Shown here piece after piece: positions 33,901-46,753 of a stretch of DNA of 64,000 nucleotides. Under the pieces are notes generated by a model. It did not search any database. It was not told where the DNA came from and saw only the letters and a list, made by a program, of their open reading frames with translations. Every line of letters begins with the position of its first letter. The first letter of the stretch is position 1. This DNA comes from Rotaria sp. Silwood1 (lineage: Eukaryota; Rotifera; Eurotatoria; Philodinida; Philodinidae), in the NCBI GenBank assembly GCA_905250075.1, contig CAJNOP010000015.1, forward strand, positions 989,149 to 1,053,148, given 5' to 3'. The translations under genes were made by a program, and so were the position numbers.

Positions 33901-36900
33901 TTCTTTTTTTCTAACTCTTAAAAAAGGCATGATTTCAAATGTTTATAAAATATCATGAATTAATTTTTCTCAATAAGACATGAGAAGAAATTTATTATGC
34001 TTCATTGTATTATATATTCTACAGTGTTTTCGTTATTAAAGTTTCTTATAAACATACTACAAAGCATGCAATCTATTGGTAGAGATTGAACCAAAAAAAT
34101 AGAACAAAAACTTTTTATAACAAAGTCAATCATCTACATTTTATAATAATAATTTATTTTACATGAAAACACACTCAAAAAAAGAAGTTTGTAATCTTGA
34201 AAAAGATAACATAAATAATAATGTAGAATTTTTGTAGACAATTAACCTATGTTGAAAGAAAAGAAAAGAAAAGAAAAGAAAAACATAATTATTATTAATT
34301 TTTTTTGCAACTCTCAAGAATAGAAACTAATGAGAGAACATCCGTACTTATCGAGTACTGCTCGACTTCACAAGCTGATTATATATTAATTTCTCTGTGA
34401 CTAATATGAGGCAGAAGATATTCAGATCTACCGTTTCTTTTGATAGAACTTTGAAATTCTAGACTTCTAGATTTTTCCATTGGAATTTTCTATGAATCTG
34501 CTCATGTTCTTTTTGAAACAAGACATGACTATGATGTGTAGTGCAAAGAATAATGAGACTAGAGTCTTTTGAAATATTTTTTTTAATCTCATAGAGTCAA
34601 AAAAAAACAATATGCAATGGAATTGTGTTCGACAAATGAAGATACTTACTGAAGCATGAAAAACATTTGCACCTTAGGTCAACATATATTTAAATACTCT
34701 TTTATCTCTCTTATTTGATTAAAAAACGTAGACAGGTCATGAATTTCGTATCTGTTAATCTAAATCATGTTTTAATAGAATTTTCATTCAAATAATATGC
34801 GATGAATAGATAACTAATAGAAAAAAAAAGCTTCTTATAGATCTTACTACATACGAATTATTTCTAATACAAATGAGGACTATCTTTGTAAAATAAAGAA
34901 AAATCATATAGTCGTGAACCAAAGTCTTCCACCCCCATAGTTCGTCTATTATAGTTGTTGGAAGTGTGAAAATTGATGTGCACTAACAATTTAGTTCAGA
35001 AGTACGAAGCCATCCTGATTGCTCAAATACAACGAGAATTATGATGAAGGACATTTATTTTGGCTTCAAGCTTCTAGCCTGAAAAAGATTATGTACTAAA
35101 TTCTCTATTATATTTTATTAAGTAATTGATTAAACCTTGATATTTTAGCATGTAATTAGAGTCCAATTCATACTCTTTTTCTTAAACACAAGATTTAAAA
35201 ACATTGTATGTAACAATGGTCAATTTCACAAGAAGCTGATATACAAGTTTTAGCTTGATTCACTGAACTATTAATGAGTTATGGTTTCCAAAGACCAGTA
35301 GATAGTGCCTTCCCCCCAATACTCTAAATAATGAAGAAAATACCAAGCCAAAAAATTCTTTTTCAAAGTTATGAAGTTAAAAGAATAAATCGATACGATC
35401 TATTACTATCTGTCATAATTCTCGTTTCACTGAAACAATGGAGGTAAACTCTTGTCTCAGGCTAGTGTTCTTAGTAAAATATTTACACACAAGTTTTCTA
35501 ATCCGTAACATTTATGATAGTCAAGATGTAGACAGAAATGACAGGCTTTTATCCACTACTGTGTGTTTTTTGTAATCCTAAACAGTGTCAATGAGATAAA
35601 TAATCGATGAGTGACATTTTTCGTTGTAGAAAATCTTGTAAATTCGATACTGATATACATTGAAATTATTTGAATAAAAAATAATTTTTAGTGATGATAT
35701 TTTGAAATATAATCTGTAAATTTTAATCGAACTATGTTTACAGTTCACTGAAAAAAATTATACTCGATAATCTTCATATGGTATTTTCAAAATAGAGAAA
35801 ATTTTTTGTTAATTATACTTTTACTTTTAAACGATAAACTTATTATAATAAAATGAAAATCTACTTCAAGACGTTTCAAAAGCCTCTTGATATCATCTAA
35901 CTTGGTCATGACAAAGTCTTTCAATACACTAATAGATATGAGTCCTTAATACTTATACTTTCCTTATATTACTTTGATGAAAGACACAATGTTAAAATAC
36001 GTCTACATCTTTCAGTGTGAATGGTAACCAATCTATCAATCGATTTAAATAATTTACTAATTCCTTATGAATCTATTGAAAATCTTCGAACCTTACAGCA
36101 TAATAAATTGATTTTCGTCGAAAACCTGAAGCTAAAATCTAATTATTTATAGTTATATGTTTCTTACAGAAAGAAATGAAAGAACAAGTATAATATTTGA
36201 TTAATAAAGAATTATTCAAGAGTTTCGATCCCTGTCTGTTAATCGACGTTATCTAAATGAAGATAAATGTAGATAGTTTACTGAAATATACAGATTTGTA
36301 GAGAAAGATTAAACTTATTATCAGAAAAGATAAGAGTTTGAATTTCATCGATATTATAAAAAAGTTATACTTGTTTTAAAGATTATATCTAAGCATTTTT
36401 TTTTCAAAAATAAAATATATGCTTGTAATGTCTGAAGCGAAATATTCTTTTCTATAGATTTTGATTCGGTTCAATAAAACTCGACAAGCTCTACGAGATT
36501 ATGAATATACAAAACAAAACTGATCTTATTACCAAAACAATGCTTGGATTATACGAGACAGATTAATAAAATTTTTATGTATTGAGTACAGCATCAATAT
36601 CTGATACTACATCTTAAATAATCAATCCTCAGTTGATCAACTAATTTTATTGAAAGTTGAATATACTCTCCCGCGCAATGTATGTGAAGTTTTTATTAGT
36701 CTGTCTGATTTTCTCTGTGTTTTGTCTTGGAAACAAGATTAGAAGATTCTTTTGATATTCATATTTTTTGAAGTGCTTGTTGAACTATATCAAATCGTAT
36801 AAAAATATCTAACAATTAATATTTTGTTCAATTTTAATCATGTAGATGTTACAAGAATATGTTGTGTTTCTGCTGAACAAAGTAAGATGTAAAATGCTGA

Positions 36901-39300
36901 GACATGTATGATAAAAGAAACTACAACTTTTTACGATCTCGATGAAGTTCAAACAATTTTCTTTCCAAATGATAACTTTAACTTTTCTCTACAAAACTGA
37001 GCTTTTCAGTTAATTATCTATCTATGCATTTATATAAAATATGCAGAGGATTTTATCAATCTATCATCAAAATAAAAGCACTTTTTTTTTAAAGCACACT
37101 CTTGTGTTCATGTAGTACTGAAAGTTCTCCATTGTTTTGTACATTCATGTTTAGGCATATATTGATTTGCTGAATAAAAAAATTCAAATATAGTGAAAGT
37201 ACATTCAATGTTAGATTCATACTAATTGGTATTCCTTTTTTTTTAGCAATTCTTCAGTTTTAACTTTAAACTTATCGTTACTTTAAAAGCAACATTTAAG
37301 CAAAAGTGATTTTTTTATTCTACTAAGTTGTGAAGTTTTTTATGATCCTATATTTTGAAAGCTTCTACTTTATTGAAACATTATATAACAGGAGTATTGA
37401 GATTAGATTCTGTCAGGTCCAAGTTCGGAAATTTTGAACCTAATGGCTCTAGTTGAAGTAAACAGAATAGATATATATGCCACCAAGACCATCGTAGACA
37501 TTAATATCGATGCGTCTCAGACATGCTAGTGATGACACATCACAGACGTTATAGAGATCTCTAGCAAGGTCTTCCCTTCATCACAGATCGTGACAGACGC
37601 CTTAGCAACACTTATGCCTCGTCTCCTCCCCGCATCACAAACTGTTGAAGACGTTGACGTATATGAATAAAGTTTTTTTTTTTTATAATGTGTGAACTAT
37701 TTCCTTATGACATTTCTGAAGGACCACATAAATGGATGTTGAAAAAATGTATTCCAAGATGAATGGAATAATAAAACAACCTTCTTGGAATTATTAAGAG
37801 TAAATGCATCGTGTTTTATGTTTTAATCTCTCAAGAATTTTGCTAATAATTTTTTCAATTACTCTCGGAAAAATACTTCAAGTATAATAGAAGATTCTAA
37901 TTATCATGTTCTTATGAACTGCATTTTTATTAATATATAGTTCAGTTTATTTGCATACGAACATATTTCACATGCATTGACTTGACCTTTCTATAAAAAG
38001 CTATTCATATATGTTTGATTATCTGTTAATCTGTCAGCATAGTATTGACACTGTATGATCTTGAATAAATTACTATGTAAAGCATGATATACAAAATTTT
38101 GACTGTGAATAGAAACGCTAATTAAGAATGTTTTAAATATAATTGAAACTGTAATAAATATATATATATATGTTTTTCTCTACACTGTTTTAAATAATGC
38201 TTAGGAAATTATTAAAAACTGAAAGAATCGTAAATATAAGCTAATACAAAATGTTCATGTCCTAACAGATTATCTTCATACTTTTTTTCAATAATTAATG
38301 CTAAGGAAACAAGGAATTAGGAAAAAAATTGAGGAAATAGCGACCACATGTAGTTTGTTTTCTTGTATTTGTCACTAAACGATGTGTTCATGGCATTGCA
38401 TTTTTTCTGCAATAAATAATTGCAAAAGAACACATCAGTTTATAAAATGACAGACAAATTTAGTCTGACAGAATAAATTACTGTTTTTGTCTAAAACTAT
38501 TGCTATAAGTTAAAAATGCACATTGAAGAATCAGTAAAACAAAAAAAGCGAGCATAAATTTATGTGAATCCTACCGATGAGAGTATCATCACTATGTTCG
38601 ACTTATTCTTTATTTTTGCAGCAAATCATTACAAGTCAAAATATGAATATACTAAATGATAGAGAATTCTAGACGTCGTCAGAATGTAGAATCAAGTTTT
38701 CAAAAACCTGTTTGTCATACTGATGACAGCTTGAATAAAGCAACTGTAAAAATTTTTCCGTAAGCTTTAATGCACCAGACAGCAATATTTTTAAGTAGTG
38801 TAGCCTATTTCTAATTTTTTGCTTCTTGTTTTTTTTTTGCAAAGTCATAAAGTACCTAATAAATTTTTTATAATGACATGCACTTGAAGCTGAAATAGTT
38901 CGACTCATCTTTCATGTCAACACCTTTTTTCAAATGAATGAAATATTTTATTATGAAAACATATTCAATTTGAAAGTGTTAGAACACCTGTCTTGCAGGA
39001 AAAAACAAGCTGTGTGCTAACAATATAGGCAAATATTATATAGAACAATAGACTTTTTTCTATAATAAGTAATGAGATTTTGAAAAAAAAATAAAGTCAT
39101 GTGGAAACATAAAGAAAACCAAATGACGTTTTTCCTTTCGTAACAAAAAACATATTTTCTTAGACACTTACATGCAAATGTATTTGAATCCCTTGATGTA
39201 CAAAAGGTTCTGTGTTAATATGATCAATTGCTGTGTTTTTTTTAGTTGTTTTAGATTCCAAAAGAGATATATCATCTTTATAGTTTTGTGCCAAAGGCAT
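27932..39300 (-). CDS. RPS6KA: p90 ribosomal S6 kinase (RSK)
   Basis: ERK-activated dual-kinase protein. Exons: 39172-39300, 33473-33583, 30673-30741, 30485-30607, 30345-30426, 30112-30273, 29441-30055, 29039-29382, 28792-28963, 28542-28739, 28334-28485, 28139-28279 and 27932-28072. They give 812 residues; RSK2 has 740. The start MPLAQ is the conserved RSK N-terminus. N-terminal AGC kinase: GAGSFGK loop, AMKVL lysine, [16 protein letters not shown], activation segment [16 protein letters not shown]1-type hydrophobic motif FQGFS follows [10 protein letters not shown]-terminal CaMK-like kinase: [26 protein letters not shown] (Lys to Gln at 608), DFGFAK, MTPCFT..APE. A basic ERK-docking tail ends KLEKVK. 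Intron 1 is 5.6 kb. Exon 3 is a 23-residue exon with no RSK counterpart I recall; its use is less certain. Confidence 0.96.
30673..30741 (-). other. Short symmetrical RSK exon, possible cassette
   Basis: A 69-nt stretch between TTACAG and a GTACAA donor, phase 0 on both sides, coding [20 protein letters not shown] plus three residues. The following intron would be 65 bp, the normal size here. Being a multiple of three it can be skipped without a frameshift, so it may be alternative. Counted in the 812-residue model. Confidence 0.55.
32243..32917 (-). CDS. Probable alternative first coding exon of RSK (225 residues)
   Basis: This open frame starts with ATG ([18 protein letters not shown]) and reaches a strong donor CTT|GTAAGT at 32243/32242 in phase 0. 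That is exactly the phase accepted by the next RSK exons (30741 or 30607). It lies inside the 2.7-kb intron between RSK exons 2 and 3. It would give an isoform with a 225-residue N-terminus replacing the 80 residues of exons 1-2. The sequence is S/T/N/H/K-rich and probably disordered ([31 protein letters not shown]), with many possible phosphorylation sites. I see no known domain. The alternative reading is a chance frame: 225 codons without a stop in 70% A+T DNA is unlikely but possible, and the frame runs past the donor for 25 more codons. Confidence 0.6.
34254..34283. repeat. AAAGA microsatellite in RSK intron 1
   Basis: About five to six tandem AAAGA units, followed by an A run. Confidence 0.8.
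37411..37712 (+). mobile_element. Candidate solo LTR in RSK intron 1
   Basis: About 300 bp that is clearly less A+T-rich than its surroundings, beginning TGTCAGGTCC and ending CTTATGACA. It thus has TG..CA ends with a 5-bp inversion (TGTCA/TGACA). AATAAA followed by a T run near 37663-37682 would be the LTR poly(A) region. Inside, CATCACAGAC-type words recur three times. No retroelement coding sequence adjoins it. I could not find a matching 4-6 bp target duplication (gattc left, tttct right), so it may be old, or the boundaries may be slightly wrong. Confidence 0.4.
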
Positions 39301-42300
39301 TGTGATTAGAATCAACAATTACAACAAAACTTTCGAATAATAGTTACAAAATTTGCAATTTTCACCAAATAATAATAATACGAATGAAAACTGATCGTTT
39401 CACAAGCGAATATTTTATTGATCGTTATTCTTCAATTTGATAGTCTCTAAAAGAGAAAAAAAAGAAAGAAGCATCCAATAATAAAACGACTATGATGAAT
39501 TATTTTGGAACGTCTAACACAGAACCAAAGTGCACAAAGCAAGCGGAGGAACACATAAAGAAAAAATGCGCCGCTTTTGTCATTCAACGGTTAGCTTTCC
39601 TGTGTCATCCCACGAACGGAGTGTTTAGAAGAAAAAAAAACTATATATACAAAATAGAGTGACATAGTTATCTAAGACAGAAAGAAAGAAAAAAAACTTT
39701 ACTATTATGAAAGACTTCAAGCTAATATTACATGAGTAGTCAGGATGTGCGTATGTAAAATAGCGTATAGAAATGCAATATAGAACTAAAAAGAAAAAAG
39801 AAAAAAATAGATTTTTATTCGAGTTAATTAGTTTGATTGCCAAACAGACCGCCTATTATAATAAGTGTTGAACGCTATGTTTTTTCCTCTTTCTTTTCTG
39901 TTGAAAGAAAAAGAAACTTCGGATATTAACAAACCTAATCAATAAGGAAACTTAATAATTAATGACAATATTGACGTCAGAAACTATTTTTCTATTTCAT
40001 AAAGGTATATTCAAATCATTACAATGATTGATATATATATATATATGTAATATATAAAAGCAAAATAGAATGAAAGGTCAATGTTTCAACTGAACGGCAT
40101 ACTATTTATTGTTTTGAGAAAAACTTTTTGACGTTGAACTTGAAAGAAAAGAAAAAAACAACAAAATTTGATATCTTATTGCGTGTAATATTACATGTTC
40201 TGTGATTGAACAATAAATACAAGATCGATAAAAGATACAATGACAACTATGAACTCATATTAGCTGTCAACATATAGACAAAAAAGATTAAGTATGCATA
40301 ATTTACGCCTTTCTTCAGTTTTTTTTTCTTTTGTATAAAACCCTTTCAACAGTTCATCAATCAATTTTACTCATTTCCATGATCATTTTATGCTTCATTA
40401 TCAAAGTCTCAACTCATGATAACAAGATGATTATTGAATGTATGACATTTCTAAAAATAGAACATATATTTCTATCTAGCCGATAGTAATTAAATCTATA
40501 ATTGTGATCGTGATTGACATTGAAACCTTGAAAATATAGAAGTAGAAAACCAACTTTTTTTTTCGTTTTATCAATTTTCATTTTATCGAACTCGTTATAT
40601 TAATTGTTTTTTTCAAAGAGATAACTAAATTCAACGAAAGAATTATTAAAACAGAATATTTACGTATCTCAATTGTTTTCTAAGAGATCAATGTAATGAT
40701 AATAATTATAGACTACTTTTGAAAAAAAGGACAAATATACATATTTCAGTTATACGGATTCCAGAACGCACTGAATTATTACAGAGAAATGAAAAATCTT
40801 TATCAATCGAGAGAATATAATTTGTCTCTCTATTATTTCATTTATTGAATAAAATATGCAAAGATTTAGCATAAGAATATTTCGGTCAGAATATGATTTA
40901 GAAGTTGTAAAAATATACAAAATCAGTATTTAATTGTTGATAGTTCAATGTTCTGATTAACTTCATGTACATGTTTGAAAATATTGAAAATCTTTTTCTA
41001 TATAATAGTTAGAGGTTTCTTTTAGAAAGACAGTTTGAATTTTTTTTTTCGATTATCCTTGCCATTTCAAAACGATTTACATTCAATATTTTTCTACACA
41101 TTGTTTTTTTAACCTTTCGTCTATAGTCTATAATTTTTCACACTTTGCCGAATTCTTTTTGAAACAGTTATTAAATATACGCAATCATCGTGGCTTCAGT
41201 AAGACATACTCTATCATAATTCCATGCATTATTGTTTTCGAAATGAAACAGACCGAATAGCTTATGCAATCATATGTTTAAAAACATCATGAACTTCATT
41301 GACAGCTACTTAACTGAATATTTTTGATCTTTTAGTACCTAAAAGCAAAGCTCTACTGTAACAATTTAACGATAATGTTGAAATACGGCTCCCATAGACT
41401 AATCATTTTGCCTAGCTAGAAATGTGCGAGACCAAATTTTTTTTTGGTCCCAATCTAAAGAAAACTATTTCAGAATGTATTTGTATCGCATCTAAATTAA
41501 ATTCCTCAATACTTGTTTCCCTTTTTTTAATTACTTAGTCGACTACTAGCACTTGTTTGAGTTGTCTCTCATGAATAAAATTCTTATTCATGTCATTTAT
41601 GATATAATTCCCTTAAAACCATAGAATATTTAAGAATAATCTTCAGTTTCAGTTAGAAGAATTTTTTTAATTGTAGTTTTGATCTTGATAAACGAGATTA
41701 AAATAGTTCCTCGGATAGCTCTAAACCTGAAAGTATTACAATTATCATGAATTTGAGTTTAGCCGTCAGTAGAATATTTGATCAATAATGCGTTGAAGAA
41801 AACTTTGAAGAGTGATTATCTTTTTCGAACAAAATTTTATTAGTTCTTAATCGACTTTGAAATGAAATCTTCTTTTTTTTACATAATTAAATATAGAAGA
41901 GTAAAATTTTCATTGATTATTTTAACTAGTTGAAATAACCGATGAAAACATTCTAATCTTGTTTATTCAATGTTTTACTTGTTTTTATTTTTTATAACTA
42001 CTAGTTAGCAGTATATAGGAATGCACATATTCGTAGAACATGATGTCAAACATGATATTTATTTCCTTATTAAGAATATAGTTCCTATGGATTGTTTATA
42101 TCAATCATGATCAGTAATTTTGGTTCTATCCGAAGCCGTAGTCAATATTCATGCGATATAAAACAAAGTTTTTGGAATAGGTCGAAAATTCACATTTGTT
42201 GAGTTTTTTTTTTGACCGATCTCAACTGATTTTAAGACTTATGTTTTGCATTAGACTAAGTCTAAAAAATAGTTTTGGAAAAAGTCTGCAAAACTCATTT

Positions 42301-42663
42301 CAATCAGCATGAAGAATTACTAGTAGGCTAGTAAATCTCAATACCGAAAATATTCTAAATTTAGCTTAGAACCCAAGGAATTAATTTTTGTATTTCATCA
42401 ATGTCGACTACAGCTTCGAACATTGCAAAGAAAACTAATCATGATTGACATAAACAATCAACAGGAATTGGATGGTTAATACGGAAATAAATGTCATATT
42501 TCACGTCATGTTCTACAAATTGGTGCATCCCTAGGAGCATTGGTTTTCTATTTTGCCATACAAGTAGATGATTATTCAGAGTAAAAATAGTAAAAGTTAA
42601 AAGAGATGTTCATCATGAATATAGAAAAGTTCTTTTAGCTTATTTATTGGTCAATATCAGAAA
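39301..42663. other. Intergenic, no gene seen
   Basis: Upstream flank and presumed promoter of the RSK gene (minus strand). It contains a short TA run at 40031-40045 and otherwise plain A+T-rich DNA. No credible exon on either strand. Confidence 0.6.
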
Positions 42664-43558
42664 TCTCTTATTAAGTCGGCTGACTGCACGAAGTGCAGTA
42701 GCCGACTTATTGCTTTTCACTCGCTTAGTTGCCATGGCAAATTCTTCTTCTTCTTCTTCTCCTTGTTCTCGACGCATGAGTCACGATTTAAGTCAGCCAC
42801 TCGTTCTCTGTAACTAATGATCATTTCAAACTGAGAAAAAGATTGCCGAAATCGTGAGACCGTGACGAGTGCACATCTGCAAGCCGTTTTTCAAAATTCG
42901 ACTCCAAACGGGAGATAGAAATATAACGAAAAGAATGATAATTACGCATGAGTCACGATTTAAGTCAGCCACTCGTTCTCAGCTTCTGAGTATCATTTTC
43001 CATAATTAACAGCTGATAGTTTCCTTATATGGTTATACGTGACTCAGTTTTAAAAGACCATTCATTACTCAGATCTTATGTGCATATACACTTTAATTAT
43101 CATATAGTATAACTTAAATTCATCCATGGAAGAGTCTAGTACGTTTAGATAAAATGTTCTATGGCGTGCGTAAATCAGACAAAATAGATGATAATGTTTT
43201 GCCAAGAGCATATTACCTAGTGGAGTGAATGATTTAAACACAGAAAATATCTGTTCTGACTTCGGTCCAAATTCATTATGTTAAAATCATTTGCAACACC
43301 AGACACATGTGTATCTATATCAATTTAATTGTTCTTTTCTCTGACATCATACAAAAAAAATTTCATCTTTCAGTCTAATAGCTATTCATCATTTTATACA
43401 AATTGTATTTATCTAAATATTGTTGTCAAACATTTAAAAACTTTGAGGAGCGTTAGGTTTAGAAATGGTAGATGTCGTATAGAATTATTCTTCGATATTT
43501 TTCGGGCCCTGCAGTCAGCCGACTTTTCTAGCCGGCCTCAGGCCGGGTGGAGGTCTAG
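42664..43558 (+). mobile_element. Helitron-like non-autonomous element, about 895 bp
   Basis: The proposed right end is CTAG (43555-43558) followed by T. Eight bases upstream of it is a G+C-rich hairpin, CCGGCCTCAGGCCGG (43532-43546), the normal Helitron 3' signature. The left end fits A|TC at 42663/42664. A 16-bp sequence AAGTCGGCTGACTGCA (42673-42688) recurs inverted at 43510-43525, just before the 3' hairpin. The left copy is part of its own near-perfect palindrome reaching about 42708. Such subterminal inversions are known in Helitron2/Helentron-type elements. A 37-bp direct repeat beginning ACGCATGAGTCACG occurs at 42772-42808 and 42944-42980. No Rep/helicase frame is present, and Helitrons leave no target duplication, so the exact ends need other copies. 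Confidence 0.6.
42772..42980 (+). repeat. Pair of 37-bp direct repeats inside the Helitron-like element
   Basis: 42772-42808 and 42944-42980 are identical (ACGCATGAGTCACG through CACTCGTTCTC), 172 bp apart start to start. Each contains GTCAGCCAC, close to the GTCAGCCGAC of the terminal inversion. Confidence 0.85.
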
Positions 43559-44389
43559 TTGAAGTATTGATATTAATTTTATATATGAGTGTTATGTTTA
43601 CTGTCTTGAGCTAGTCATGTTATTCTGAAATTTGTGTAAATTTCGTTTACATTTGATCGAATAATCCTATTTCCTTCTAATCAGAAGTCAACTGAAATTT
43701 AAAACTTCATCATCAAACGATTAATGTGTCACATTAGACTTGATAGTTTTTATTGTATTTACGAATTAAAATAAACTTTTGAATATTGATGTATAAGTAT
43801 TATCAGTTTATTTCAGTCTTAAGACATAATCTGTTACAAATGATTATATATCGCGATACATGAAAACGGAGAAATTTAAAACCAAAAGTAAATAAAAGAA
43901 TTCTGTCACATAAAAGTGATCTATCATCATAAACATAATAAGTGTGACTGTTATAAAAAGAACAAAGTCTTTGCTATATGAAAAATAAAGTACAAATGTC
44001 AAAAAAAATCAATCAATTTTCATTTTATGTTCAGTGATCGCATCACATTTTCACAAAATTGATTATAGTTCAATCAATCGTTTTTTAATGAAGATTTGAC
44101 TGTGTTCGACCTAGTTTTGGCAAAGCCAGACCAGTTTCGGTCTCTATTTAGACTATCCGATCATCAGAAGAGTATCATATTATTGAATTTGATTATTTGT
44201 TTTGATGAAGTGTAAATGCAATTCGTTGAAGATAGTAGCGACGGATACTTAATGATAGCAAGGTTTGTCGTATTCGTCAAATGAATAAACCAATCAATCA
44301 GTTTTTAGAAAAAGTGATTCTTTTGTTCAAGTTAATTTCTATTTTTCTCTGTTGAATTATTCATATGTATATTTCTTTTCTCTTTTCAG
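43559..44389. other. Upstream flank of MIC10
   Basis: No gene. The last bases (CTCTTTTCAG) directly before the MIC10 ATG form a strong splice acceptor, so a non-coding first exon probably lies in this interval. Confidence 0.55.
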
Positions 44390-44797
44390 ATGTCATCACA
44401 AAATCATTTATTAGCATCTGAAAATAAAAATGGTGAAAAATGGAATCAATGTTTAACAGATTCAATTATTAAAACAGGTTTAAATATAATTCTTATAATT
44501 ATTTTGTTGATTATAATAATTATTATTTTAGCTTCGGGTTTGACATTAGGTCTTGTCTTTTCGGCTCTGCTCTTCAAACGTAAATATAGTTTGTTTGTTT
44601 TTTGTAATATTAAAAACTGTGAATGATCTGATTTTGAAAGATTAGGTCGTCCATGGCCTGTTTTCTTCGGCACAGGTATAGGTATAGGAATGGCATATAG
44701 TAATTGTCAAAATGAGTTACGTTCACCTAAAGTTCATTCTCAATCATTACCAATAATACGACCTGATCGACATGTACCAACAGTAAGAAAACCGTAA
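44390..44797 (+). CDS. MICOS10: MICOS complex subunit MIC10
   Basis: Small inner-mitochondrial-membrane protein that bends cristae junctions. Three exons, 44390-44477, 44532-44579 and 44646-44797, give 95 residues; human MIC10 has 78. KWNQCLTDSIIKT matches the conserved N-terminal motif. The first hairpin membrane segment is SGLTLGLVFSALLFKRRPW, with the glycine pattern and positive KRR loop. The second is PVFFGTGIGIGMAYSNCQ, with the GxGxG repeat that drives oligomerisation. The C-terminal tail is polar. The first intron (44478-44531, 54 bp) has no stop in frame and would add an isoleucine-rich stretch if retained. Its removal restores the family sequence exactly. A GTAAGA at 44783 could act as a further donor. 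AATAAA lies at 44970-44975. Confidence 0.93.
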
Positions 44798-44969
44798 GAT
44801 TATGAAATTTAATTCATGATAAAATTGTAGACATCATCAGAGAGCCAATGATTTTCTAAATGGTTTGAAGATGAACATCTGTTTTTTTTTTCTTCTAATC
44901 TTTAGCGCATTTATGTGTGTTCATTTAACTTTGAATTTCTTTGCAAAGCTATTCTATTTCATTCAACGA

Positions 44970-44975
44970 AATAAA
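44970..44975 (+). terminator. Poly(A) signal AATAAA after MIC10
   Basis: Canonical hexamer about 170 bases after the stop codon. Confidence 0.55.
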
Positions 44976-46753
44976 CAAACATAATTATCTTTGTCTTATG
45001 TTTTAATCGATTTGAAATATTAAGATTCTTTAGAATATATTAAGAAGACTTATAAGATTATATTAGAAAGAAAGAAAATAAGATATAATTGAATTGACCT
45101 TCTAGTTATTGATTAAATTGACACGATAATATATGATTTTCTTTTTATTGAAGAAAAAAGTTTATAAATGAATCGATGGTTAAGATTTGTCTGGATTTAT
45201 TTATTATAATCTCAATGAGACTCATCTAGGCTTATCATGTCTAGATTTTGACAGGTATATTCATTTATCGGTAGTCTTTTCATCTCATTTATATTGTATT
45301 CATTGTATAAAAGATAAACATTGAATATAGATAGCGTCTTTTTTTTTTAAATAATCAATTTATATTAAAATTTAGTGTCTATTCAATTAATGATTATGTA
45401 GAATAAATAGAAAAAAATTAACTAAGACACGCACATATATTGATTTGTTATTGAACATCTCAATATTCTTTTCTCTTGAACTCTCATTTCTTTAAACATT
45501 AGATTGTGATTACACAAAGAATAGAGTTCGACGTGATGGGGGGATAATCGAGGGTCTTTTTTCTCGTTTGCACAATCGATAGTGGTAAGGCGACATTCTC
45601 TCTTTCTATGTGTATGTGTTCTTTTATTGATATGATTATTATTTGGTGGCGGTAGAGAAGAAGGAGAAGAGGGGGCGAACCTCATTTTAATATATTGCTG
45701 CATATGTTTGCATGTGCTATTCAATGTATGTGTGTGGCCAGTCGGGCCAAAAGAAATGAGAGAAGGAACAAAAAAAATGAACATTGTGTCGCTTGCGAAC
45801 GCAAGAGAACATGTAGAGAAAAACAGAAAAAGAGACAGAAAGAAAAGAAAAAGAATAGATCAAAAAATGACTATAAGAGTGGGCAGTTCGGTCGACATGA
45901 GAATGGTGATGGGTTGAAACATACATTGCACCCAAGAGATTTCTTTGTAAGTCATTGTTTTAAGCGTCTATGATAAAATTAGTTAAGATTAATCAATCAC
46001 TTCATCTGTTTGGTTTCTCAAGGTTTCTTTTACACTTGTCTCGATATATATCTTTTTTTATCTATCATCATGTAACATTTATTTAAAGATTTATACATGT
46101 AGATTTAGTTATATTCTCTTTGTCTGCTTAATTTACAGATATTAATCACATGGGAAGAAAAAGGTAATGAAAACTGAGTAAATGGATCTCATTTTATTCT
46201 TTTTTTCATAATATCAAATGGAAGTAATATGAGATGATGATATTGTTTATTACAACATAAAATTCTTATCGTCTCTGATGGAATTCATAATGTTAGTATT
46301 CTTTGTTCAAGAAAGAATAAATAAGCATTTGATTGAATGAGTTTATATTGTATATCATCATATTTTCTGTTAGTAGACATGTTTGAATTAGATTATTAAT
46401 GTTATTATAAGATTTTTCTTTTGATATAATGAAACCTTGAGAGACGACGACGACGACGACGATGATGATGATGCTTGATTTATTCATTGTCATCGTCTTG
46501 AACAGTGAAAGAAAAATCATCATATAGCAAAATGAATGACATGATGCAAGGACGATCTTTTATTTACACCGTCTTTTGCCAATAGGACATGCATAAAAGT
46601 TTTGTGAAGGAGTGTATGTCATGAGAAATGTTTTTCTTTTTCGACACTTTCGATCAATAATATACAATTAAAAAGAAAAATCTTTTAATGTTAAAAATCT
46701 ATCCTTGAAATAAAAAGCAACAGATAAGATCTTTTCGTCCTTGTAAAGGTGTG
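44976..46753. other. Intergenic between MIC10 and tRNA-Lys
   Basis: No recognised gene. 45530-45920 is less A+T-rich and purine-biased, and carries open frames of up to 120 codons on both strands whose products are low-complexity K/R/E/H repeats. A (GAC)n(GAT)n run lies at 46443-46473. Confidence 0.5.
46443..46473. repeat. GAC/GAT trinucleotide microsatellite
   Basis: About six GAC units passing into four GAT units. Confidence 0.85.

Noticed and set aside
37411..37712. Target-site duplication around the LTR-like island
   Set aside because: Flanks gattc and tttct do not match, so no insertion site is claimed.
45422..45973. Frames of 69-120 codons on both strands
   Set aside because: Low-complexity basic translations that overlap on both strands, with no splice partners or family resemblance.
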